Shown piece by piece: positions 8,733 through 17,853 of a stretch of DNA of 64,000 nt (within the stretch, counting starts at the first letter, position 1; each line of letters begins with the position of its first letter). Source of the stretch: Autumnicola sp041679265 (GTDB lineage Bacteria > Bacteroidota > Bacteroidia > Flavobacteriales > Flavobacteriaceae); NCBI RefSeq assembly GCF_041679265.1, contig NZ_JBGFSM010000001.1, positions 320,708 through 384,707 of the forward strand, given 5' to 3'. Position numbers and translations under genes: made by a program. Under the pieces are notes generated by a model. That model ran no database searches and was not told the DNA's origin. It saw only the letters and a list, made by a program, of their open reading frames with translations.

Positions 8733-8860
8733 GCAAATCTGGTTTAAATCCCGGGAAGGTTAGTTGAAAGTAAAATTTACTTCTACAATTGTCGCTAAAT
8801 TAAAGATAAATTGCTTCTTCCTAAAGCAAAATTTTAAGGATTTATTAACCATTAATAAGA

Positions 8861-8910
8861 CATAAAAAAAGCCTCACAAACAGCAACCCGATGGCGCTTA
8901 TTTGTGAGGC
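8861..8910 (-). terminator. Terminator after the DUF2383 gene
   Basis: The minus strand pairs GCCTCACAAA with TTTGTGAGGC (10 bp) and continues into TTTTTTTATG. The apical part can also pair. It ends the transcript of the adjacent minus-strand gene. Confidence 0.85.
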
Positions 8911-8982
8911 CTGATACGAACACTTAAACTACTACTACTTCAGTCAAACATTTGTTCGTATCTCTCTAATATTTGAAACAAT

Positions 8983-9432
8983 TTAATCAAATTGTTTTTC
9001 AAGAATCTTAACCTTATTCAGAGATTCCACGATTGCATTTTTCTGTTTCATCAAAATATTACCGGTAGATGCAGGGACGCTGGAATCTTTTAAAATTTCC
9101 TCGTAATCTTTTACAGCAGCTTTTTCACCTCTCTCAGTTTCCTCCAACACTGCCTCTTCTTTATCTCCGGAGATTTTTGTTTTTAAGTTCATCCATGTTC
9201 TGTGGATATCTCCTGCAATGTCTGAACCTTTATCCGGTTTTTCTCCAAATTTGGCAATTTCTGCTTTTAGTTCGTGTCCAAAATCATATCTTTCCTGTGC
9301 CTTTGCTTTAAAAAAGGACTTCAATTCAGCATTTTTCACATTTTCCGCGGCAAATTTGAAACCTTTCTCTGCGTCGTAACTTTTTTCCAAAAGCTCATTC
9401 AGCTTTTTTGCAACTTCTTTTGAATAACTCAT
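8983..9432 (-). CDS. DUF2383/PA2169-family four-helix protein
   Basis: A 149-residue, highly charged, entirely helical protein of the ferritin-like PA2169 (DUF2383) family. Conserved features include the long N-terminal helix LNELLEKSYDAEKGFKFAAE, the RYDFGHELKAEI segment, WMNLKTKISG and EETERGEKAAVKDYEEIL. No signal peptide is visible. Members are frequently stress-induced; their activity is not established, though a ferritin-like fold suggests metal or redox chemistry. The gene stands alone, with a strong terminator behind it and the divergent rpsP gene upstream. Confidence 0.88.
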   Translation of the reverse strand: MSYSKEVAKKLNELLEKSYDAEKGFKFAAENVKNAELKSFFKAKAQERYDFGHELKAEIAKFGEKPDKGSDIAGDIHRTWMNLKTKISGDKEEAVLEETERGEKAAVKDYEEILKDSSVPASTGNILMKQKNAIVESLNKVKILEKQFD

Positions 9433-9625
9433 AGCTTTTTTCGTTTTTTGTTTTCACTAATATACAGACTAAACTAGTGATAACTGCCTATTTAACAGGG
9501 TTTAGCACTAATTAACTGCTTTTAACAGGAGGTAGATTTCATTCTTTAAAAACATGCTAAAATTCTAATGGGCTTTACAGTAAAATGAAGTCAACACTAA
9601 CCAAAAATTTTAAATCTCTAAAAAC

Positions 9626-9654
9626 TTGTGAATTATAAAAATGTAGTATCTTTG
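9626..9654 (+). promoter_or_regulatory. Promoter of rpsP-rimM
   Basis: TTG at 9626-9628 and TATCTTTG at 9647-9654 are separated by 18 bp, matching the Bacteroidota housekeeping consensus. The leader that follows contains a short GC hairpin (GGGGT against ACCCC, about 9672-9686) just before the rpsP start; whether it regulates translation is unknown. Confidence 0.8.
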
Positions 9655-9700
9655 CAGCCTTATTAATAACCGGGGTCGGGAACCCCACAAATTAATTTTT

Positions 9701-10300
9701 ATGCCTGTAAAGATAAGATTACAAAGACACGGTAAAAAAGGAAAACCTTTTTACTGGATTGTTGCCGCAGATTCGCGTGCAAAAAGGGACGGTAAATACC
9801 TTGATAAAATTGGGGTTTACAATCCAAACACCAATCCTGCCACAATAGAATTAGATGTGGATGGGGCGGTTAAATGGTTACAAAATGGGGCGCAGCCTAC
9901 AGATACTGCCCGCGCTATCCTTTCTTACAAAGGTGCTTTGTTGAAGAAACATCTTGCTGTTGGGGTTCGTAAAGGCGCTTTAACCGAGGAAGAGGCTGAG
10001 AAGAAATTCCAGTCCTGGTTAGAGGAAAAAGAAGGCAAAATTGACGCCAAGAGAGAGAATTTAACCAAAGAACAACAAGCCGCCAAAGCAAAAGCTTTGG
10101 AAGCTGAAAAAGAAGTAAACGCCAAGCGCGAAGCTGAAGCTAAAGGTGCTGAAGAAACAGAATCTGCTGAAGCATCAACTGATGAAAACTACGAAGGAGC
10201 TGCTGTGACTGAAGGAAGCGAACCAGAGGCCAATGTAGAAAAAGAAGTTGATACTGAAACTGCAAAAGAAGCAGCTACAGAAGACAAAAAAGATGCTTAA
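9701..10300 (+). CDS. rpsP: 30S ribosomal protein S16
   Basis: The first 80 or so residues (MPVKIRLQRHGKKGKPFYWI, RDGKYLDKIGVYNPNT) are a complete bacterial S16, which helps assemble the 5' domain of 16S rRNA. The protein then continues to 199 residues with a low-complexity tail rich in Ala, Glu and Lys. Such an extension is common in Bacteroidota S16; its role is unknown, and it is likely disordered. It has a clear promoter and is cotranscribed with rimM, which starts 15 bp downstream, a pairing that fits their shared role in 30S maturation. Confidence 0.98.
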   Translation: MPVKIRLQRHGKKGKPFYWIVAADSRAKRDGKYLDKIGVYNPNTNPATIELDVDGAVKWLQNGAQPTDTARAILSYKGALLKKHLAVGVRKGALTEEEAEKKFQSWLEEKEGKIDAKRENLTKEQQAAKAKALEAEKEVNAKREAEAKGAEETESAEASTDENYEGAAVTEGSEPEANVEKEVDTETAKEAATEDKKDA

Positions 10301-10314
10301 GAAGCAAGCCGGCG

Positions 10315-10842
10315 ATGACTAAAGAGGAGTGTTTCTATTTAGGAAAAATCGTTAGCAAATTTAGCTTTAAAGGGGAGGTGCTCATTAAGCTTGACACCGA
10401 TGAACCTGAAATGTACACCGAAATGGAATCAGTTTTTGTTGAATACAACGAAAATCTGGTTCCATTTTTTATTGAAAGAAGTAATCTCCACAAAAGCACG
10501 CTGCTTCGTGTAAAATTTGAAGATATTGAAACCGAAGATGATGCTGAAGACATTATAGGTTGTGAACTCTATCTTCCCTTAACCATGCTGCCTGAACTGG
10601 AGGAAGACCAGTTCTATTTTCATGAAATTATAGGTTTTACAGTTATGGATGCCAATCATGGGAATATTGGAGAGGTAATGTCTGTTAATGACTCTACCGC
10701 ACAAGCCCTATTCGAGATCAAAAAGGACGATAAGGAAATACTTATTCCAATGAATGATGAATTCATAGAAAAAGTAGATAAAAAGAATAAAATCATTTAC
10801 CTTAATACCCCAGAAGGTCTTGTGGACCTTTATCTGGGCTAG
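10315..10842 (+). CDS. rimM: Ribosome maturation factor RimM
   Basis: A 175-residue RimM with both expected parts: an N-terminal beta-barrel beginning CFYLGKIVSKFSFKGEVLIK and a PRC-barrel C-terminal domain with YFHEIIGFTVMD, GNIGEVMSVND and ILIPMNDEFIEKVD. It binds S19 in the 30S head and assists 16S rRNA processing. It follows rpsP closely and shares its promoter. No trmD follows, unlike in many other bacteria. Confidence 0.97.
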   Translation: MTKEECFYLGKIVSKFSFKGEVLIKLDTDEPEMYTEMESVFVEYNENLVPFFIERSNLHKSTLLRVKFEDIETEDDAEDIIGCELYLPLTMLPELEEDQFYFHEIIGFTVMDANHGNIGEVMSVNDSTAQALFEIKKDDKEILIPMNDEFIEKVDKKNKIIYLNTPEGLVDLYLG

Positions 10843-10950
10843 TTTACCTCTCCCGGTTTTCTTTGTTGGAAATCCAGCAAAACCCTGCTTTGAAAATACT
10901 GGCTTAAAATTAGCCTCTACCTGCGGCTCCGGAGCATATCAGCAAACAAA

Positions 10951-11010
10951 ACTCCTTTTACTCTGAACGCTCCTTTTTCTCGAAAAAGTTCCCAAAGTAT
11001 ATCAACTATG
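10951..11010 (+). repeat. Intergenic direct repeat, copy A
   Basis: This copy holds CTGAACGCTCC, a CTTTTT/AAAAAG inverted repeat and AAAGTATATCAACTA. Copy B at 11114-11178 repeats the same order of elements with about 80 percent identity by eye, about 168 bp further on. Confidence 0.7.
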
Positions 11011-11113
11011 ATGGTTATTGGTTATTATTATTATTTATTCATTGTTCATTTGGCCTTCAGCTTTAAAATTCTCGAAGAAACCGCATATTTCCACAGAAAC
11101 ATATAACCTACAA

Positions 11114-11178
11114 ACTCCATCTTTTTTACTTTGAACGCTACTATTTCTAGAAAAAGTTCCGAAAGTATATCAGCTACC
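11114..11178 (+). repeat. Intergenic direct repeat, copy B
   Basis: This copy holds TTGAACGCTAC, TTTCTAGAAA with AAAAGTTCC, and GAAAGTATATCAGCTA. It is a diverged partner of copy A at 10951-11010, and the flanks (ACAAACTCC before, CATTATTG-like sequence after) are also partly similar. Confidence 0.7.
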
Positions 11179-11317
11179 ATTATTGCATATTGACCATTGC
11201 TTATCTATTTTTTGAAGAAATCCGATGGTCGTTAAAATCTTGTTATTTACAATGCTCTTAACGTGCATAGCGGCCGGAAATTTGGATATTTAATATAACA
11301 AGTGAGAAGTACTTTCA

Positions 11318-12010
11318 ATGAAGTTTGAGAATAAAATAGCAGTAGTTACAGGTGCCAGCAGCGGGATTGGCAGGGCTATAGCAAAAAAACTATCGGCTGA
11401 AGGTTGTAAAGTAGCCCTTGCTAGTAGAAATCCTGAGAAACCGGAAGAATTACAACAGCAACTTCCTGAGAAGAGCATGGTGGTGGAAATGGATGTAAGC
11501 CTTACCGATAGCGTAGTATCAGGGTTTAAAAAGGTAAATCATGAAATGGGCGGTATAGATATACTGGTGAATTCTGCCGGAGTAATGCCCGTTACTTATA
11601 TTAAAAACCGGCACCTGGACGAATGGTTACAAACGGTAGAGGTAAATCTTAAAGGTTGCCTGCGCTGCATTTATTCGGTGTTACCTAGCATGAAAGTTAA
11701 AAAAAGTGGCCACATTGTGAATATTGCTTCTGTAGAAGGGAAAGACATTTACAAAGGCGGGGCAGTTTATGGCGCGTCTAAGGCAGCTGTAATTGCACTT
11801 TCCAAAGCAATGCGTATGGAGTTATCTCCTGAATTTAATATTAGAGTAACTGCGATAGCGCCGGGAAATCTGGATATCAGCATAAAGAAAGATCATCCAG
11901 ATGTAGGATGGCCAGAGACTAGAGATAAACAGCATGAGGCAGTGATAAATACGCAGCAAATTGCCGATGCCGTATTTAAGGCCCTTTTGCCGCCCGATAT
12001 GGCCAGGTAA
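11318..12010 (+). CDS. Short-chain dehydrogenase/reductase
   Basis: A 230-residue classical SDR oxidoreductase with a Rossmann fold. The NAD(P)-binding TGASSGIG is at residues 11-18, an NSAG structural motif replaces the usual NNAG, and catalytic Ser138, Tyr151 and Lys155 (YGASK) are in place. ASRNPEK after the second strand slightly favours NADPH. The substrate cannot be told from the sequence. A 72-residue membrane protein follows 64 bp downstream and probably shares its transcript up to the terminator at 12319-12385. Confidence 0.93.
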   Translation: MKFENKIAVVTGASSGIGRAIAKKLSAEGCKVALASRNPEKPEELQQQLPEKSMVVEMDVSLTDSVVSGFKKVNHEMGGIDILVNSAGVMPVTYIKNRHLDEWLQTVEVNLKGCLRCIYSVLPSMKVKKSGHIVNIASVEGKDIYKGGAVYGASKAAVIALSKAMRMELSPEFNIRVTAIAPGNLDISIKKDHPDVGWPETRDKQHEAVINTQQIADAVFKALLPPDMAR

Positions 12011-12074
12011 AGAAATTAAAGAAGCCTCAAGATACAGAATGAAATAAATTACTAACCTTAAATATTTTGAAATA

Positions 12075-12293
12075 ATGAGTGATATATTATCCACAGGAGG
12101 AAAATTTTTAGCAAAAGGAGCCGTTTTCCGGGCAGGTAGAAAAGTTGTATTAAATGGAGGAGTCTGGGGCGCAGCCCTTGGAGCTGCTGCCGGGGTAGGT
12201 TTCCTGGCCTATAAGATTTTCAAGAAAAAGAATGAAGAAGATCTTAGCGAAAACTATAAAAGTGTAAAGGGGAAAAAGAAAATAATAGTTTAA
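12075..12293 (+). CDS. Small single-span membrane protein, unknown function
   Basis: A 72-residue protein not recognised as a named family. A glycine/alanine-rich hydrophobic segment (GGVWGAALGAAAGVGFLAYKIF, about residues 28-50) forms one likely membrane span with glycine-zipper spacing. A very basic C-terminal tail (KKKN, KGKKKIIV) would stay in the cytoplasm. It lies between the dehydrogenase gene and an intrinsic terminator, so the two probably form a short operon. Confidence 0.7.
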   Translation: MSDILSTGGKFLAKGAVFRAGRKVVLNGGVWGAALGAAAGVGFLAYKIFKKKNEEDLSENYKSVKGKKKIIV

Positions 12294-12318
12294 TATCCCT
12301 CTGAAAGTAGTATTGAAC

Positions 12319-12385
12319 GCTGCCGGATTTTTTAATGTTTCATGGATTTCCCAGAAGGCATTAAAATTTCCGGCAGCTTTTTTTT
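12319..12385 (+). terminator. Terminator after the dehydrogenase operon
   Basis: GCTGCCGGA (12319-12327) pairs perfectly with TCCGGCAGC (12369-12377), followed by eight T residues. The loop is long (about 40 nt). Its position argues against an upstream start for the esterase gene that follows. Confidence 0.75.
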
Positions 12386-12419
12386 AGAAAGCAGTATCTT
12401 TAATACAAATTACTTTTCC

Positions 12420-13997
12420 ATGAAAAATTTTTTGATCCTGCCGGTATGCATTTTACTTTATTTACAACTGCCGGCACAAACAAATAATCCCGTACTGTTA
12501 AACATAAAAAACGGAAAAATTGAAGGGTATCACGATGCCCAAAAAAATTTGAATGTTTTTCTTGGAATTCCATTTGCAAAACCTCCTGTTGGAGACCTTA
12601 GATGGAAGGCACCACAACCCCTGGAAGCCTGGAATGGGATAAAATCCACAAAGAAATTTGGCCCATCGCCGGTTCAGGCTAATGTTTTTAGCGATATGGT
12701 TTTTCGACGGGACGGCCAAAGTGAAGATTGCCTTTACCTGAACGTTTGGGCGCCGGCAGGAAAAAGCAAGGAGAAATTACCCGTACTGGTATATTTTTAC
12801 GGAGGGGGCTTTGTGGCAGGAGATGGATCTGAACCCCGCTACGATGGTGCAGCAATGGCACAAAAAGGAATTGTGACCGTCACTACAAATTACCGGCTTA
12901 ATATTTTTGGATTTTATGCTCATCCCCAACTTTCCAAAGAATCTGAATACGGGGCTTCCGGAAATTACGGTTTGCTGGACCAACTTGCCGCCCTGCAATG
13001 GGTAAGGGATAATATTGCAGTTTTTGGGGGCGATCCTGAAAAAGTGACCATTGCCGGGGAATCTGCCGGGTCCATTTCGGTTAGCGCTCAAATGGCCTCG
13101 CCCCTTTCCAAAGACCTCATCGCGGGTGCCATTGGTGAAAGCGGGGCTGCCATAAAACCCACTCTTGCCCCTGTTTCTTTAGCTGAAGCGGAAGCTAACG
13201 GCAAACGGTTTGCCGAAAAAGCAGGTTATTCTTCCCTTGCAGAAATGCGTAATACCTCAACGGAAGAATTATTTGAAAAATATAAAGCTTCAGAAGGTTT
13301 TCGTTTCTCCAGCGTAATAGACGGCTACTTCCTGCCAAAACCTCTTCCGGAGATCTTCAGGAGTAGAAAACAGGCGCAGGTACCGCTCCTGGTGGGCTGG
13401 AATTCTGCTGAAATCCCCGGGACTTCCTTTATGCAGGGCCAGCCTTATTCCGAAGAAAATTATATCAATAAAGTAAAACAGGCTTATCCTGAAGATTATA
13501 AAGAAGTGTTGAAACTGTACCCGCATTCTTCCAAAGAGGAAATTGAACAATCGGCCACTGCCCTGGCTTCAGACCGGTTTATTGCCTACAGCACCTGGAA
13601 ATGGTTTGACCTGCAGCGCAAGAACAGTGAAGAGCCGGTTTACCGTTACCTGTTCAGCAAAATAAGGCCACCGCTTAAAACCGCAGCAGCACGCCAAACC
13701 CAACCTGCCGGCGCAGCTCATGCTTCCGAAATTCCTTATTTCCTGGGAAATCTGGAACTCACAGATGAATATGCCTGGACTGCGGAAGACTACAAGGTTT
13801 CTAAATTAATCCAGCAATACCTGGCAAATTTCATTAAAACCGGAAACCCGAATTCCGAAGGGCTTCCGGAGTGGCCTTCAGCAAAAGCTGGAGACGCCAG
13901 CCCGCCGGTACTTATTATGGCCACCGAAAGTAAGGTTAAAGAAGCAGAAGATGATGCGCGATACCTGTTTCTGGATAAAGCCTATGGAAACGATTAA
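12420..13997 (+). CDS. Secreted type-B carboxylesterase
   Basis: A 525-residue alpha/beta hydrolase of the carboxylesterase/cholinesterase family. The nucleophile elbow GESAGS, the oxyanion loop YGGGFVAGDGS, FLGIPFAKPP and SEDCLYLNVW near the N-terminus and HASEIPYFLG with the catalytic His are all present. Met at 12420 is chosen as start because it begins a clean signal peptide (MKNFLILPVCILLYLQLPAQ), whereas the upstream in-frame Met lies inside a terminator. The substrate is unknown; esters on plant or algal polysaccharides are possible given the glycosidase next door. Its stop codon overlaps that of the convergent GH2 gene. Confidence 0.92.
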   Translation: MKNFLILPVCILLYLQLPAQTNNPVLLNIKNGKIEGYHDAQKNLNVFLGIPFAKPPVGDLRWKAPQPLEAWNGIKSTKKFGPSPVQANVFSDMVFRRDGQSEDCLYLNVWAPAGKSKEKLPVLVYFYGGGFVAGDGSEPRYDGAAMAQKGIVTVTTNYRLNIFGFYAHPQLSKESEYGASGNYGLLDQLAALQWVRDNIAVFGGDPEKVTIAGESAGSISVSAQMASPLSKDLIAGAIGESGAAIKPTLAPVSLAEAEANGKRFAEKAGYSSLAEMRNTSTEELFEKYKASEGFRFSSVIDGYFLPKPLPEIFRSRKQAQVPLLVGWNSAEIPGTSFMQGQPYSEENYINKVKQAYPEDYKEVLKLYPHSSKEEIEQSATALASDRFIAYSTWKWFDLQRKNSEEPVYRYLFSKIRPPLKTAAARQTQPAGAAHASEIPYFLGNLELTDEYAWTAEDYKVSKLIQQYLANFIKTGNPNSEGLPEWPSAKAGDASPPVLIMATESKVKEAEDDARYLFLDKAYGND

Positions 13998-16477
13998 TTT
14001 TTCTGTTTTTCCAGGGAAATAGCATTGATGAAAAAAGCGGTCCCGGCCTTTGCTTTAATTTCTATCGCTTTGACCGCTTTAACCTGCACTGTTTTCTTTA
14101 TAAAATGAAAATCATCCGGATTCTCTATTTCCAGTTCCCGGCCGTTTACCTTTAAAACAAGATTTCCGGTTGAAGTTTTTTGGTCATTATCCTTTTTATT
14201 CAACTCGTAGGCAAGCCTTTTGTCTTTGCCAAGATTGGCGAAAAACAGCGCTACCTCGTAGGTTCCTTCAGGCACTTCAATAGTAAGATTTTGCACCTCG
14301 CCAATCCCGGTCTGGAACAAAGGATCATCTTTGGTATTCCTGATGTTAGTGCTGCTTTTTACCCGTTTGGCCTTTTCAGAAACATGCACTGTTTTTAATG
14401 CTGAAGCGGGAAGCCATTGGCTGTTTTCCTCATCGATAAAATAACTGTTACTGCCAAAATTTATCCCCAGCCAGTCACTGGCGGAAAAATTCGGTTTTTG
14501 CCATTCCAGCTTTAGGCTATCCTCCAGTTCCCCTTCCGTATTCAGCACTTCAATTTTATTTTCGCCCTCACTAAGCTGAAGTCCTATTTTTACAATTCCC
14601 TCTTCGGGAACTTTTTGCGCTATTTTTTCACCATTCAGCTTTATAATTACTTCCTGGTTGGAAATAATCTTTAAAATCTTTTCCACGGAAGTGCTTATAT
14701 GCAACGGCTCGTTCCGGTAAATCCTGCTGAATTGCTCCTCTGGCCTAAGCATAGCCTCGTACCAGTAATAGATATTTTTAGGGCTTCGGTCATAATTTAC
14801 CAAACCTTTCTGATTAATATGCGGCATGGCATCTCCGCGAAATTCCGATCCAAAATCGGCAAAATTCCAGGCGGTCATTCCTATCACAAAATCCCTTGCC
14901 AGCACCTGCTCCAGGTAACCCTGGTGATACAGGAGCTGATATTCTTCGGTAAAATCAAACTTTTCAGGGGAAATGCTGTGTAGCCGGGCATCTGCTCCCA
15001 CACCATATTCAGAAATTATAATCGGCCGCTCCGGGTATTTCTCATGTTCCTTATCCAGAAACGGCCCCAGGTCTTCAATTTTGCCATCATACCATCCATA
15101 ATAAAGATTCCAGCCCAAAACCATTGGCAGGCTGGTAATTTTGGTTTCATTATAGATCTGGTTCCCGTGAATGGCCATAACCGTAAGGTGCTTCGGTGCA
15201 AGCTCACGGGTAAGATTTTCCAGTTTCCGGGCCAGCTTTAAAGTGTGTTCTATAATAGCATTTTTTTCATCAGCTTCAGCATTATCAAATACCATCCTGA
15301 TAAAAATTTCATTCATATAGCCAATAAAGATGAAAGAAGGATGATTGTAATTTTGGGCAATATGCTCCCGTTGCATCTGCAAAGCATTTTTCTCATAGGC
15401 TGCGTAATCTTCTGCCACGGGAACTTTATTGATTACAGGGATCTCAGACCATAAAATTAGGCCAAGGCTATCGGCAGCCTTATAAATTTCCTGGTCCTGC
15501 GGATAATGCGCCAGGCGTAGAAAATTTGCGCCCATTTTTTTGATATTTACCATATCCTGCAGCTGCTTTTCCACAGGAACGGCATTGCCATAACCCGCCC
15601 AATCCTGATGCCTGTTTACGCCAATAAGTTTTAACTCCTCGCCGTTTAATTTAAATCCTTTCACCGAAGTTTCAAATTTCCGAAACCCGATCTTATGGGA
15701 ATAGGTATCCATTGTTTTTGAAGCATGGTTAAAAATGGCAATTTTAAGTTCATATAATTTCGGGTGATCGGGCGACCACAATTCTGGTTGTGAGACCGGA
15801 AAATTGAAACTGAAATTTGTGATACTCTCTATTTCTTCGGAATAAAATTCCCGCCCTTCAGGATTAAAAAGAGAAATTTTTAATTGCAGCTCCTCCTTCC
15901 GGGTATTTTCGATTTCCCCTGAAAGCCGGACTTCAGCATTCATTTTTTCATCCACTACGGGCTGAATTTTTACCGCGTCTGTTCCATATTTCTTCTTAAA
16001 ATGAATTTTATTTTCTGCCACCAGCCATACTTTCCGGTAGAGCCCGCCATAAAAAGTGAAATCAGCATCCAGGGGAGGAATGCTTTCGTCATGCGCGTTG
16101 CTTAGCTCCACTCTTATTTTATTTTCCCCCGGTTTTACTGCGGAAGAAACCGGAATTTCAAATGCGGTATAACCTCCTTTATGCATTCCAACCTCCTGAT
16201 GGTTTACATAAATTTTCGCATCCTGATTTGCTCCCGCAAACCGGAGATAATAGGCCCGGGAAGTATCTTTTATACTAATAATTTTCTCATACACCGCTTT
16301 GCCCCGCCAATAGCCTGGCTCATCATCAAAAGCATCCTTGCTATTCCAGGTATGCGGAAGGTTTACCTGTTGTATTTCGGGATTTTTTTCAGAAGAAAAT
16401 TGCCAGGTCTTTAATTCGGTTTGCTGGGCAGTAACTGCGGAAGAAAAAAGCAGGAAAAGAATCAGAAGTCGGTGCAT
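13994..16477 (-). CDS. Glycoside hydrolase family 2 with C-terminal malectin-like domain
   Basis: An 827-residue secreted enzyme related to beta-galactosidases and beta-glucuronidases. After a signal peptide (MHRLLILFLLFSSAVTAQ) come a GH2 sugar-binding domain, an Ig-like domain and a TIM barrel with GVNRHQDWAGYG, the acid/base Glu in GYMNEIF and the nucleophile Glu in ISEYGVGAD. The final 160 residues (from about NFGSNSYFIDEE to FFINAISL) look like a malectin carbohydrate-binding domain. The exact sugar cleaved is not predictable. It is divergent from an aldo/keto reductase gene, separated by palindromes, and lies outside the main polysaccharide locus. Confidence 0.92.
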   Translation of the reverse strand: MHRLLILFLLFSSAVTAQQTELKTWQFSSEKNPEIQQVNLPHTWNSKDAFDDEPGYWRGKAVYEKIISIKDTSRAYYLRFAGANQDAKIYVNHQEVGMHKGGYTAFEIPVSSAVKPGENKIRVELSNAHDESIPPLDADFTFYGGLYRKVWLVAENKIHFKKKYGTDAVKIQPVVDEKMNAEVRLSGEIENTRKEELQLKISLFNPEGREFYSEEIESITNFSFNFPVSQPELWSPDHPKLYELKIAIFNHASKTMDTYSHKIGFRKFETSVKGFKLNGEELKLIGVNRHQDWAGYGNAVPVEKQLQDMVNIKKMGANFLRLAHYPQDQEIYKAADSLGLILWSEIPVINKVPVAEDYAAYEKNALQMQREHIAQNYNHPSFIFIGYMNEIFIRMVFDNAEADEKNAIIEHTLKLARKLENLTRELAPKHLTVMAIHGNQIYNETKITSLPMVLGWNLYYGWYDGKIEDLGPFLDKEHEKYPERPIIISEYGVGADARLHSISPEKFDFTEEYQLLYHQGYLEQVLARDFVIGMTAWNFADFGSEFRGDAMPHINQKGLVNYDRSPKNIYYWYEAMLRPEEQFSRIYRNEPLHISTSVEKILKIISNQEVIIKLNGEKIAQKVPEEGIVKIGLQLSEGENKIEVLNTEGELEDSLKLEWQKPNFSASDWLGINFGSNSYFIDEENSQWLPASALKTVHVSEKAKRVKSSTNIRNTKDDPLFQTGIGEVQNLTIEVPEGTYEVALFFANLGKDKRLAYELNKKDNDQKTSTGNLVLKVNGRELEIENPDDFHFIKKTVQVKAVKAIEIKAKAGTAFFINAISLEKQKN

Positions 16478-16564
16478 TTTAGAAATATTTGCTTTCAATT
16501 TAAGCAAAATAGCTTTAGTTTCTTCTGAAGAAGATATAAGGCATCATCAAAATTTCCACCTGAG

Positions 16565-16610
16565 AAACCATTGGTTTTCTATTGGCAATTTTAATGTTTA
16601 AATTTAAACA
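16565..16610. promoter_or_regulatory. Two palindromes between divergent genes
   Basis: AAACCATTGGTTT (16565-16577) is palindromic around its central base, and TGTTTAAATTTAAACA (16595-16610) is a perfect 16-bp palindrome. They lie between the divergent GH2 and aldo/keto reductase genes and may be operators. No known regulator can be assigned. Confidence 0.45.
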
Positions 16611-16622
16611 AAAATAGAAAAT

Positions 16623-17609
16623 ATGAAATACAGAAGATTAGGAAAGACCAACCTTGAAATTTCAGAAATATCCCTTGGCACATGGCAGGTTGGAGGGAAA
16701 TGGGGTTCTGGCTTTGATGACTATAAAGCCGATGATATCATCAATACTGCTATTGACCAGGGCGTAAATTTTATAGACACCGCCGATGTTTATGAACAGG
16801 GAATGAGTGAAACGGCGGTTGGAAGAGTGGTACGTTCCCGCTCCGAAAGAATTTATGTAGCCACCAAGTGCGGCAGGCAAATTAACCCCCACATCAACGA
16901 AAATTATACTCCGGAAGTATTAACCAAATATGTGGAAGACAGCCTTAAAAGAACTGGTCTTGAAACTTTAGACCTTGTGCAACTCCATTGCCCTCCCACC
17001 GACGTTTACTATCGGCCTGAAATTTTTGAAACTTTTGAACGCCTTAAGGAACAGGGAAAAGTTCAAAATCTGGGAGTAAGTGTAGAAAAAATTGAAGAAG
17101 CCATAAAGGCAATAGAATATCCAAATGTGGCCACCGTTCAAATAATCTTTAACCTTTTTCGCCAGCGTCCATCTGAGTTATTTTTTAAGGAAGCAGCTAA
17201 AAAAGATATCGGGATTATTGCAAGGGTGCCGCTCGCAAGTGGGCTGCTAACCGGTAAATTTGATAAAAGCACCAGTTTTGACAAAGAGGATCACAGGAAT
17301 TTTAACCGTAACGGTGAGGCCTTTGACCAGGGAGAAACTTTTTCTGGTGTAGATTATGAACAGGGATTAAAAGCTGTTGATGAATTAAAATCTCTATTTC
17401 CCGATGTGGAAAACCTGGCACCGGTTGCTTTGCAATGGATCCTGCAGTACAACGAGATAAGCTGCATAATCCCGGGTGCCTCTAAAAAAGAGCATTTATT
17501 ATCTAATACCTCTGTTTATGACCTTCCGGAATTAAGTAAGGAAAAAATAGAGAAGATGAATGCTATTTATAACCAATATATTAAGCCACAGGTGCACCAG
17601 CGCTGGTAG
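16623..17609 (+). CDS. Aldo/keto reductase
   Basis: A 328-residue NADPH-dependent oxidoreductase with a (beta/alpha)8 barrel. The catalytic tetrad is visible as Asp52, Tyr57 (FIDTADVYEQG), Lys82 (VATKCG) and His122 (VQLHCPP). NADP-binding features near the C-terminus include IPGASKKEHLLSN. It is similar to the YghZ/general stress reductase branch; the physiological carbonyl substrate is unknown. It starts just after two palindromes shared with the divergent GH2 gene. Confidence 0.95.
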   Translation: MKYRRLGKTNLEISEISLGTWQVGGKWGSGFDDYKADDIINTAIDQGVNFIDTADVYEQGMSETAVGRVVRSRSERIYVATKCGRQINPHINENYTPEVLTKYVEDSLKRTGLETLDLVQLHCPPTDVYYRPEIFETFERLKEQGKVQNLGVSVEKIEEAIKAIEYPNVATVQIIFNLFRQRPSELFFKEAAKKDIGIIARVPLASGLLTGKFDKSTSFDKEDHRNFNRNGEAFDQGETFSGVDYEQGLKAVDELKSLFPDVENLAPVALQWILQYNEISCIIPGASKKEHLLSNTSVYDLPELSKEKIEKMNAIYNQYIKPQVHQRW

Positions 17610-17853
17610 ATGTTAAACATATAAATGATCAGGGGGCTATTCCGAAAAGCTGCAGCTATCGTATTTTAAAGCGGGAAAGCTTTAAATTTTCAATTAAGGT
17701 AGAGTAGAAATTTTTGGCTAGCCCTCTTCTTATCGCAACATTCACAAAAACTTCAATTAAATTCTATTCAGAATCAACTTAATTTTATTTTTTTATTAAA
17801 AACATGAGATTTTCATAATTTTATTTATATTTAGAAAATTTTAACAACCTGAT

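Larger units (their letters stand above)
10843..11317. other. Intergenic region holding a diverged tandem duplication
   Basis: No gene is seen. Two copies of a unit of about 65-90 bp are present (see the repeat entries), separated by simple AT-rich sequence with TTATTATTATT. The last 100 bases precede the short-chain dehydrogenase gene and presumably hold its promoter; no perfect TAnnTTTG element was found there. Confidence 0.6.

Noticed and set aside
12342..12419. Upstream start for the carboxylesterase (26 extra residues)
   Set aside because: The extra codons lie within an intrinsic terminator and would hide a clear signal peptide.
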